Positions 57,474 through 64,000 of a stretch of DNA of 64,000 nucleotides are shown here, piece after piece. The DNA comes from Limoniibacter endophyticus (GTDB lineage Bacteria > Pseudomonadota > Alphaproteobacteria > Rhizobiales > Rhizobiaceae): NCBI RefSeq assembly GCF_014652835.1, contig NZ_BMZO01000006.1, forward strand, positions 124,001 to 188,000. Direction: 5' to 3'. The notes below the pieces were generated by a model. It saw nothing but the letters and a program-made list of their open reading frames with translations. It was not told the origin of the DNA and searched no databases. The position numbers and the translations under genes are program-made. Each line of letters starts with the position of its first letter. Positions within the stretch are counted from its first letter, which is position 1.

Positions 57474-59444
57474 ATGATTTGCACGCGAACGTCGCGTCTG
57501 GAGAGCGTTGAGCATATGCTGTCGGAACTGTTTCCAGATCTGAAGCACAATCCGAATTCAGCTTTGCGTGAAAGCCGGATACTCCCGCTCATTGATGCGT
57601 TCGAGTGGAGCAAGACGTCCCTGGGGCCTATCTCCGAGTGGGACGATGCTGCCGTCGTTACCTTGCGCATCATGATGGGATCGTCGCTTCCAATGGCTCT
57701 GATGGCCGGGCGTGACGGTATCATGCTTTATAATGACGCCTATATAGCGATCGCCGGAGGCCGCCACCCTGATTGCTTCGGTCAATCTGTTTTTGACACT
57801 TGGCCGGAAGTTGCTGCCTTCAACAGGGATATTCTCGAACGCGTTTTTCGCGGCGAAAGCATATCCCTCACCGATCAGCCATTCATTTTTCAGCGCAACG
57901 GTCCTGATGAAGAGGTCTGGCTCGATCTCGATTACAGTCCCGTCTATGATCGTGCAGCGCAGGTTGTTGGCGTGCTGGCCATTCTCTCCGAAACGACTAA
58001 ACGCGTTCAGGCAGAACAGGCTTTGTCGCGCACCCGCGAGCAGTTTGAACTCGCGCTTGATGCTTCGGGCATCATTGGAGCGTGGGATTGGCATGTAGCC
58101 GAAAACCGCGTCTATTCCGACGCGCATTTTTCTCAGAGCTATGATGTAGGTATTGAGGAAGGCTTGGCCGGCGCGCCGATCGAACGCTATCTGCCCGCCA
58201 TTCATCCCGACGATCTCCCGCATGTTCAATCTGGACTCGAAGAAACGATGCGCTCCGGCACCTCTTTTCTCGGTGAGTACCGTGTGCGCGGTTCTGACGG
58301 ACGGGAGCGATGGGTGCTGGCGCAGGGACGGGCCGTTTTCGATGAAGATGGCAAATGCATTCGCATTCCGGGTATCTCGGTCGATATCTCCGATCAGAAG
58401 GCCGCGGCAGATGCGCTGCAGCGCTCGGAAAGTGGCTTTCGAACGCTCGCCAATGCGATGCCCCAGATCGTCTGGTCGGCAACTCCAGACGGAAACCACG
58501 ACTATTACAATGCCCGCTGGTCGGCTTTCACCGGCGTTCAAGCTGGCGCGGCTCAGAATATGGGCTGGTTGAACTATGTGCACCCGAACGATGTCGAGGA
58601 AGTTCGCAGTCGCTGGGCGCATTCCTTGAGCACCGCTGAGCCCTACCAGGTCGAATACCGCCTGAAGAATGTGGCCGATGGTTATCGCTGGGTTCTGGGA
58701 CGTGCCCTCCCCACGTTCGATGAGCGCGGGGATACTGTTCGCTGGTACGGGACCTGTACCGACATACATGATGCACGTCAGATTGCTGCCGAACGTGAGA
58801 TCGAGGCACATGAATTGTCGCATCGGATCAAGAATATATTCTCGGTTCTGAGCGGCGTGATCGGCATCAGCGCGCGGTTTCATCCGGAATCGCGGGATTT
58901 TGCCGCCGATCTGCGCCAGCGCATAGAGGCCATGGGGCGTGCGCATAACCACATGCGTCCGCGCAGCGATCTGGCAGGCGCGGAGGATGCGCGAAGCGAA
59001 TTCTTCGCTTTCGTTTCGCAGGTTCTGGAGCCGTTTCTCTACGGCGGAGATGGCCAAAGGCGCATTTCTCTCTCCGGCGAGAACCTTGTCCTGGGAGATT
59101 CGCCGGCAACGCCATTGGCACTACTCCTTCATGAGCTTGCTACGAATGCCTCCAAGTACGGGGCCTTGTCCCAGCCTTCGGGGCATGTCTGGCTACGCAG
59201 TAGGATAGATGGCGATATGTACGAAATATTATGGACGGAAACAGGCGGGCCGGTTCTGCATGAGCCGCCGAATTTCGAGCATGGTTTCGGTTCGCGGATG
59301 ATCCGCCTCAATGTCGAGGGCCAGCTCGGAGGCTCGATCGTCAAGACATGGCCCCCGGAAGGCTTGCACGCGACCATCCGGCTACCGCTACGCTCCTTGG
59401 AACGCAGCAACCGCCTGCGCAGTATGGATCGCGCGTCTAGTTAA
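57474..59444 (+). CDS. PAS-containing HWE-family histidine kinase
   Basis: 656 aa, no clear membrane segment, so probably a soluble sensor. Three PAS-like regions (about 75-175, 190-305, 322-435) precede the kinase core. Phospho-acceptor His450 (ELSHRIKNIFSVL), N-box LLLHELATNASKYGAL (551-566) and the WTE triplet at 587-589 define the HWE class, common in Rhizobiales and often linked to light or stress signalling. The first PAS lacks an obvious LOV NCRFLQ motif. Start ATG 57474, or ATG 57516 with GGAGAG ten bases upstream. Ends in an 8-bp convergent overlap with a response regulator gene. Confidence 0.9.
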   Translation: MICTRTSRLESVEHMLSELFPDLKHNPNSALRESRILPLIDAFEWSKTSLGPISEWDDAAVVTLRIMMGSSLPMALMAGRDGIMLYNDAYIAIAGGRHPDCFGQSVFDTWPEVAAFNRDILERVFRGESISLTDQPFIFQRNGPDEEVWLDLDYSPVYDRAAQVVGVLAILSETTKRVQAEQALSRTREQFELALDASGIIGAWDWHVAENRVYSDAHFSQSYDVGIEEGLAGAPIERYLPAIHPDDLPHVQSGLEETMRSGTSFLGEYRVRGSDGRERWVLAQGRAVFDEDGKCIRIPGISVDISDQKAAADALQRSESGFRTLANAMPQIVWSATPDGNHDYYNARWSAFTGVQAGAAQNMGWLNYVHPNDVEEVRSRWAHSLSTAEPYQVEYRLKNVADGYRWVLGRALPTFDERGDTVRWYGTCTDIHDARQIAAEREIEAHELSHRIKNIFSVLSGVIGISARFHPESRDFAADLRQRIEAMGRAHNHMRPRSDLAGAEDARSEFFAFVSQVLEPFLYGGDGQRRISLSGENLVLGDSPATPLALLLHELATNASKYGALSQPSGHVWLRSRIDGDMYEILWTETGGPVLHEPPNFEHGFGSRMIRLNVEGQLGGSIVKTWPPEGLHATIRLPLRSLERSNRLRSMDRASS

Positions 59445-59832
59445 AGAGTTGAAGCCTGGCTGGTGCCATTGCAGGTTTATTGTCGTGGAACGCAACAGCG
59501 TAAGCGACCGCTTCTCGCAATTCGCGTTCGCCAACCGGCTTCGGTAGCACGCCGATAGTGCCGGGGACGCCATTGCCAAGCTGTGCCGGGTTCGCTGTCA
59601 TGAAGAGAACGGTAACGCCGTTTTCGGCAAGTCTGCGCCCGATGTCCGGACCAGTTGGACCATCGCGAAGATTGAGATCGACGAGTGCAATCTGTGCGCC
59701 TTCGGCCAATGCATCCGCAGACGAAGCGTCCGTCGCTATGCCAATGGAATTGCAGCCGAGCTCAGACACCACATATTCGATTTCCATAGCGACGAAGATT
59801 TCATCCTCGACCACCAAGATCTTATGCGTCAT
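59437..59832 (-). CDS. Single-domain response regulator
   Basis: 131 aa, receiver domain only: acidic pair Glu9-Asp10 plus Glu11, phospho-acceptor Asp52 (ALVDLNLRDG), Thr79 (FMTANP) and Lys98 (LPKPVG). No output domain; such proteins act as phosphate sinks or by protein contact. The HWE kinase encoded convergently is the likely partner. ATG at 59832; the longer frame upstream has no family match. Confidence 0.92.
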   Translation of the reverse strand: MTHKILVVEDEIFVAMEIEYVVSELGCNSIGIATDASSADALAEGAQIALVDLNLRDGPTGPDIGRRLAENGVTVLFMTANPAQLGNGVPGTIGVLPKPVGERELREAVAYAVAFHDNKPAMAPARLQLFN

Positions 59833-60011
59833 CGTCGTTCCGTCTGTCGGATGTTTTGCGCGCCACGGCGTGCAGTTGTAGCGATGCCATTTCCACCTTA
59901 AAAGCCCTCTCGTCAACCCCCGTTGATTCAGGTTCGGTGAATGCAAACGGACGAGGATCGCTTTGGTTGCGTGGCTATCGAAATTCATGAGAACCGGGAG
60001 GGTTCGCGTAA

Positions 60012-60467
60012 ATGCAGGAAATCCGCCTGAGACCAGCCCTCGAAGGGGATCGTGCCGCTCTCGTCGCACTCGAAAAGCAAGTCATGCATGACTATGCCGT
60101 GGCGCTCTGGGGTGTGTGGAAAGAAGTCGATCCGGCGAGCATCGACTTGTCGCGAACCTTCATTATTGTCGCGACGGATGAAGGGCGCGCCGACGAATGC
60201 GGCTGCGTGGCGACGCGATATAAGAGCGATTCCGTCTTGTTCATCGCGAAGCTGTATATTTCGCCTGAATATCAGAGCAACGGAATCGGTGCGCTCGTTC
60301 TCGAAACCATGAAGGCTCGCGCTGCCGAAGCCGGCGTTGCTCTGCAGCTCAGCGTGCTGACGACCAACCCCGCCTATCGGTTCTATCTGCGCGAAGGTCT
60401 GCTGGAGGTTTCGCGCACACCGGAGCGCATCCTGATGGAGTGGCGCGGCAAGGCAAATAGCAGTTGA
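60012..60467 (+). CDS. GNAT-family N-acetyltransferase
   Basis: 151 aa. The acetyl-CoA site is visible in LYISPEYQSNGIGALVLETM (Q/RxxGxG/A-like QSNGIG), followed by LQLSVLTTNPAYRFYLREGL, the usual C-terminal strand-helix. Substrate unknown. GGGAGGG lies nine bases before the ATG at 60012. Divergent from the response regulator across 179 bp that shows no clear operator. Confidence 0.88.
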   Translation: MQEIRLRPALEGDRAALVALEKQVMHDYAVALWGVWKEVDPASIDLSRTFIIVATDEGRADECGCVATRYKSDSVLFIAKLYISPEYQSNGIGALVLETMKARAAEAGVALQLSVLTTNPAYRFYLREGLLEVSRTPERILMEWRGKANSS

Positions 60468-61073
60468 TGCTTTCCAGGGAGCCGCCGAGCGGTGTTACCT
60501 GTGAGTCTTTTCCGATCTCGCCCAAGCCGAATCGTCTAGGAAAAATTGTCGTGGATGCACCTTGTGTTCGCCTGAAAATTGCTTGCGCAGCTCGTAATCG
60601 CGCGACGCTTGTCGTTTATGTTTCAGGTCTTCTGCCGCGTCAAATTGTGAATGCGGGATAGCCGATGCGCTGCTTCTGACCGGAGCCCGGCCTTTCATAA
60701 ACGCAGATGTTCGGGTCGCGAAACCACTGTAACCTCTGGTATTTCGTCCGTTTCGGGGAGTTTTCCGTGTGTTCGCGTCTGCAGCGCCGCTTCACATTAT
60801 GCGCAGGTACGCACTTTAGCTTTAACCGTCTAAAGCGTTGACAGCGTTGGCATATTGGTTAACGCACGTTAAGGATAAATCGCTTGACGCTTTTTCGAAC
60901 TCTGGTATCGCTGTTACGGCAAATGCTCAGATTGAGGGAAGTTTTCGTAGGTTTGGAAAAATCTGTAAGCGGCTAAATTGGCGCTGTAGCGCTGAAAGCC
61001 GTTAGCCGGGCCTCGTCTCTTTTCTCGAATCGCTGCATATAAGAGATCGGGAATTATGGTTAAGGACGCGTCG
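60468..61073. other. Noncoding region upstream of repA
   Basis: About 600 bp with no credible gene (small open frames lack ribosome sites or homology). The part from 60819 to 60872 is dense in palindromes. TTGACG (60884-60889) with TATCGC (60906-60911) at 16-bp spacing is a possible repA promoter. I found no match to the 16-bp repABC parS consensus here. Confidence 0.5.
60819..60872. repeat. Palindrome/iteron cluster upstream of repA
   Basis: GCTTTA, six bases, TAAAGC (60819-60836); two overlapping AGCGTTGRCA repeats (60834-60843, 60843-60852); TTAACG, CA, CGTTAA (60859-60872). All lie just before the candidate repA promoter and may be RepA/RepB operator sites for autoregulation of the operon. 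Confidence 0.5.
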
Positions 61074-62303
61074 ATGACGATGATCAGCAAGGAGAGGATG
61101 CCATCGGCTGCAGATGCGATCGCAGCGGATGCGGAAGTCCTGTCCGCCCAGCTGAAGACGATGCGCGAGCGGCTCTTTGCCCCGGATTCCGCGAAGGTCC
61201 TGCGCCGCTTTACGAGCGGTGAAGCGGCGCGCATGATAGGTGTTTCCGATGGCTATCTGCGTCAATTGTCGATTGCCGGCGAGGGACCGCAACCGCAGAC
61301 AAGCGCTGGCGGGCGACGCCTCTACTCTCTGGAAGAGATCAATGCGCTGCGCCGGCACCTGGCCGAGCAAAACCCTGCAAAAGCCCGCTTTTATCTGCCG
61401 CACCGCGACCCTGAAAAGGGCGAGCACATGCAGGTGATTGCCATCACCAATTTCAAGGGTGGTTCTGGCAAGACGACTACTGCTGCCCACCTCGCCCAGC
61501 ATCTGGCGCTCTCGGGCTTTCGCGTACTTGCCGTCGATCTCGACCCGCAAGCCTCCATGTCGGCGCTCTACGGCTATCAGCCGGAGCTCGATCTCGTGGG
61601 CAACGACACGCTTTACGGGGCGATCCGCTATGATGATGAGCGTCGCCCGCTTTCTGATATCATCCGTAAGACCTATTTCGACGGTCTCGACCTTGTTCCG
61701 GGTAATCTTGAGCTGCAAGAGTTTGAGCACACCACGCCCCGTGTTCTGGCGAGCGGCGAAAAGAGTGAACACGAGATGTTCTTTGCGCGGGTACAGAGCG
61801 CTCTGGAAACGGTTTCCGACGATTACGACGTCGTCGTTATCGACTGTCCGCCGCAACTGGGCTTCCTGACCCTATCAGCACTTTGCGCCGCGACCTCGGT
61901 CATTGTCACCGTGCATCCGCAAATGCTGGACGTGGCATCGATGAGCCAGTTCCTTTTCATGACCTCTGATCTTTTATCGGTTGTCGCGGAGGGTGGTGGT
62001 GAGCTGCGCTTCGATTTCTTGCGCTATCTCGTGACGCGTTTTGAACCAAATGACGGCCCGCAGACGCAAATCGCAGCGTTTCTGCGTGGCCAGTTTGGCG
62101 AGCGGGTCCTCACGTCCGCAATGTTGAAATCCACCGCCGTTTCCGACGCTGGCCTGACAAAACAGACGCTTTATGAGGTTGGGCGCGAGAACTTCTCCCG
62201 CCAGACCTATGACCGAGCCATGGAATCCCTCAATGCGGTCAATGGCGAAGTCGAACAGTTGATGCTGCAGGCCTGGAACCGTCCGCCGAGAGGAGGTCGC
62301 TAA
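61074..62303 (+). CDS. repA: Plasmid-type partitioning ATPase RepA (ParA family)
   Basis: 409 aa. The N-terminal MerR-like DNA-binding part (FTSGEAARMIGVSDGYLRQL) precedes a ParA Walker-type ATPase: KGGSGKTT at 128-135, LAVDLDPQASMS and VVIDCPPQLGF. Segregates the replicon with RepB and represses the repABC promoter. The ATG at 61074 has AAGGA seven bases upstream; ATG 61056 is in frame but poorly spaced. Its TAA shares a base with the repB ATG (TAATG). Confidence 0.95.
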   Translation: MTMISKERMPSAADAIAADAEVLSAQLKTMRERLFAPDSAKVLRRFTSGEAARMIGVSDGYLRQLSIAGEGPQPQTSAGGRRLYSLEEINALRRHLAEQNPAKARFYLPHRDPEKGEHMQVIAITNFKGGSGKTTTAAHLAQHLALSGFRVLAVDLDPQASMSALYGYQPELDLVGNDTLYGAIRYDDERRPLSDIIRKTYFDGLDLVPGNLELQEFEHTTPRVLASGEKSEHEMFFARVQSALETVSDDYDVVVIDCPPQLGFLTLSALCAATSVIVTVHPQMLDVASMSQFLFMTSDLLSVVAEGGGELRFDFLRYLVTRFEPNDGPQTQIAAFLRGQFGERVLTSAMLKSTAVSDAGLTKQTLYEVGRENFSRQTYDRAMESLNAVNGEVEQLMLQAWNRPPRGGR

Positions 62304-63334
62304 TGTCTAATGCAAATCGCCGCAATACGCTGAAGTCCCTTTTCGGTGCAGATCCGCAGACGCTCAAGCCTGAAGAAGTCGCCGCTAAAATCGGCGTGCC
62401 GCGCACCGATGCGCCGCGTCCACATACTTCTTCAGGCGCCGTCAAGGCGATGGGGCTTTCGCTTGGCGACATGTCGCGCGAGCTGGAAAATGCCCGAAAG
62501 CTGAAAGAAAGCCTGGCAAGTGGCGACCGTGTCGTGTTGCTTTCGCCGGAGCTTATCGACAATTCCATCGTGGAAGACCGTCTTGCCCGCGAACAGGATC
62601 CGGATTTCCAATCTCTGGTGAACAGCATCCGCGATGACGGTCAGCAGGTTCCGATTCTGGTGCGTCCTCATCCCGAACAAAAGGGACGCTATCAGGCAGC
62701 TTACGGGCAGCGACGTCTCCGTGCCGCGCGCACGCTTGGCATCGACGTCAAAGCGGTCATTCGCGAGCTGAGCGATGTCGATCTTGTTTTGGCGCAAGGC
62801 AAAGAAAACAGCGAACGTCGTGATCTTTCCTTTATCGAGCGGGCCGTGTTTGCACATGCATTGATCCGTTACGGCTTCGACCGCGCCACCGTTCAGCGGG
62901 CATTATCTCTGCACAAGGCTGACATGACGCGTTATCTGCAGGTGCTGGATGCAGTGCCCCTGGAGATCGTCAATGCGATTGGTCCGGCCCCGAAGGTTGG
63001 GCGGCCGCGCTGGCTCGCCCTTGGCGAACTCATTAATGGAGACCGCGCTGCGGCGCTGGAAAAAATCCGCGAGGAAATTGCGCGCGAACGTTTCAAGGCC
63101 GAAGGGTCGGATGCGCGCTTTCAGCGGCTGTTCGCGCTTCTGTCGCGCAAGAAGACGCTGGCTGACACGCGTTCGATCGAAAGTGCCGATGGCGCCATCC
63201 TGGCAACGCTGAAATCCTCCGGTAATGCGCAAAGTCTTTCCTTTGCCGCAGCGACCGATCCGAATTTCGTGGCTTATGTCGCGGATGCCCTGCCACAGCT
63301 TTTCGCTGAATTCGAAAAGGCAAAGCAGGGCTGA
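62303..63334 (+). CDS. repB: Centromere-binding partitioning protein RepB (ParB family)
   Basis: 343 aa: N-terminal RepB-specific segment (NRRNTLKSLFGAD), ParB/Srx nuclease-like domain (LVNSIRDDGQQVPILVRPHP; YQAAYGQRRLRAARTLG; ALAQGKEN-type motif LAQGKENSERRDLSFIERA) and HTH (DRATVQRALSLHKADMTRYL). Binds parS and stimulates RepA. Start codon overlaps repA stop. The 215-bp gap to repC carries the antisense RNA. Confidence 0.95.
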   Translation: MSNANRRNTLKSLFGADPQTLKPEEVAAKIGVPRTDAPRPHTSSGAVKAMGLSLGDMSRELENARKLKESLASGDRVVLLSPELIDNSIVEDRLAREQDPDFQSLVNSIRDDGQQVPILVRPHPEQKGRYQAAYGQRRLRAARTLGIDVKAVIRELSDVDLVLAQGKENSERRDLSFIERAVFAHALIRYGFDRATVQRALSLHKADMTRYLQVLDAVPLEIVNAIGPAPKVGRPRWLALGELINGDRAAALEKIREEIARERFKAEGSDARFQRLFALLSRKKTLADTRSIESADGAILATLKSSGNAQSLSFAAATDPNFVAYVADALPQLFAEFEKAKQG

Positions 63335-63353
63335 ATACAATTTCGCCGTCAGT

Positions 63354-63403
63354 CTATCGGCTGACAAGGTACAAAGAGAACGGGAAGATGAACCGACGAT
63401 AGA
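63354..63403 (+). other. Inverted repeat in the repC leader
   Basis: TCTATCG (63354-63360) and CGATAGA (63397-63403) can pair across 36 bases, and GTCAG/CTGAC nested around the first arm gives an alternative stem. Such competing structures next to the ctRNA target are expected in repABC repB-repC gaps, where antisense pairing controls repC expression. Confidence 0.45.
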
Positions 63404-63410
63404 CAGGTAA

Positions 63411-63459
63411 AGAAAAAGGCCCCGAAACAAGCGTTCCGGAACCTCTCTCTTAGTGTAGC
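63411..63459 (-). ncRNA. repABC antisense counter-transcript RNA (ctRNA)
   Basis: Minus-strand small RNA between repB and repC. Promoter: TTGACA (63494-63489), 17 bp, GATTCT (63471-63466) with TGC before it (extended -10). The 3' end is an 11-bp stem-loop (63443-63418; GGUUCCGGAAC pairing to GUUUCGGGGCC, loop GCUU), then a U-tract. Length about 49 nt, close to known repABC incompatibility RNAs. It is complementary to the repC leader and should limit RepC synthesis, hence copy number. Confidence 0.8.
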
Positions 63460-63549
63460 AACAAGAGAATCGCATGTCCGGGAATCAGTGTCAAGCGGCA
63501 TGGCTGTTTGACAACGGGGTTTTCATTGCCTGCTGAAAGGCAAAGGGAC

Positions 63550-64000
63550 ATGACGGGTTATCAATCGACGACGCCTTTCGGGCAGCGACCGATGTCGCAT
63601 GCCATGTTGAAAGCAAGCCGCCTGGCCGAAACGGTCAGGTCGGACGCAGCCATCGGAAAATGGCCACTGTTTCGCGCCGTTGCGCAAGCACGGGTGCGTC
63701 TTGGCCTGAGCGATCGCTCGCTCATAGTGCTCAACGCATTGCTGACATTTTATCCGGAAGAGACATTGGAGGGCGACCGCAATCTCGTTGTCTTTCCCTC
63801 CAATCAACAATTGTCCTTGCGTGCGCATGGCATGGCGTCTGCCACGTTGCGGCGTCATCTGGCGGCTCTCGTAGAGGCCGGGCTTCTCCTGCGTCGCGAC
63901 AGTCCCAATGGAAAGCGCTACGCGCGTCGCGACGGCGAGGGCGAAATCGACCAGGCGTTCGGTTTCGATCTGGCACCTCTATTGGCACGCGCCGCGGAAA
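63550..64000 (+). CDS. repC: Replication initiator RepC (N-terminal part, cut by window edge)
   Basis: 150 codons are visible and the frame is open to the right edge; full RepC proteins are about 400-440 aa. The N-terminus FGQRPMSHAMLKASR, the segment ARVRLGLSDRSLIVLNALL and the winged helix FPSNQQLSLRAHGMASATLR are the RepC DNA-binding region. RepC starts replication at an origin usually lying inside repC itself, so the origin is probably just outside this window. The ATG at 63550 follows AAAGGGA; upstream is the ctRNA-controlled leader. Confidence 0.95.
   Translation, partial: MTGYQSTTPFGQRPMSHAMLKASRLAETVRSDAAIGKWPLFRAVAQARVRLGLSDRSLIVLNALLTFYPEETLEGDRNLVVFPSNQQLSLRAHGMASATLRRHLAALVEAGLLLRRDSPNGKRYARRDGEGEIDQAFGFDLAPLLARAAE

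Noticed and set aside
60464-60833. Small open frames upstream of repA
   Set aside because: No ribosome sites or recognisable motifs; the region looks regulatory.
60837-60852. GTTGACAGCGTTGGCA as a repABC parS site
   Set aside because: It matches the left half of the 16-bp consensus but fails the right half (no G at position 11 and no AAC end).

Overview
The window looks like part of the secondary replicon (chromid) of an alphaproteobacterium in the Rhizobiales, most likely Brucellaceae (Ochrobactrum/Brucella-like). The reasons are a repABC replication module at the right edge (repA, repB, an antisense RNA and the start of repC), the density of ABC uptake systems, a NasTS/NirBD/NasA nitrate-assimilation cluster, an HWE-family histidine kinase and moderately high GC. 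The genus is inferred from gene content, not from a search. Genes are tightly packed, often with ATGA stop/start overlaps. No tRNA, rRNA, insertion sequence, prophage or CRISPR array was seen.

Layout. 0-4 kb (minus strand): malate synthase G (glcB, cut by the left edge), a LysR regulator and a 1-Cys peroxiredoxin. 4-14.4 kb (plus): two consecutive ABC operons, one iron/polyamine-type with a LacI regulator and one UgpABCE-like ending in a GpdQ-like phosphodiesterase. 14.5-24.3 kb (minus): a catabolic/uptake operon with an ornithine-cyclodeaminase-family enzyme, a DadA-like FAD enzyme, a Rossmann protein, a CoA ligase, a polyamine-type ABC transporter with fused permeases and an enoyl-CoA hydratase. 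It is divergent from an IclR regulator (24.5 kb), which is followed by a three-subunit HcnABC-like FAD/2Fe-2S dehydrogenase (25.3-28.2 kb). Two matching palindromes link the two arms.

28.2-38.6 kb (minus): nitrate assimilation, nasT-nasS, then narK-nirB-nirD-nasA-cysG. In front of narK lie a near-perfect sigma-54 promoter and a leader RNA with two hexaloop hairpins plus a terminator, the arrangement expected for NasT antitermination. nirB carries a one-base frameshift in an A6 run. 38.9-44.1 kb: a sugar-type ABC operon and a convergent zinc alcohol dehydrogenase. 44.3-47.3 kb: ManC-type mannose-1-phosphate guanylyltransferase and an MHS-family transporter.

47.5-52.9 kb: a sulfonate/organosulfur-type module (ABC transporter, LLM flavin monooxygenase, FMN reductase, divergent cupin). 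53-57.3 kb: a glucoamylase-family (GH144-like) hydrolase and an alanine catabolic unit (Lrp, alanine racemase, D-amino-acid dehydrogenase). 57.5-60.5 kb: a PAS-HWE histidine kinase, a convergent single-domain response regulator and a GNAT acetyltransferase. 60.5-64 kb: palindrome-rich upstream region, repA, repB, ctRNA and 5' repC, cut by the right edge.

The common theme is scavenging: nitrogen (nitrate, amines, D-amino acids), sulfur (sulfonates), phosphorus (glycerophosphodiesters) and carbon. All functions are assigned from motifs and gene context read by eye.
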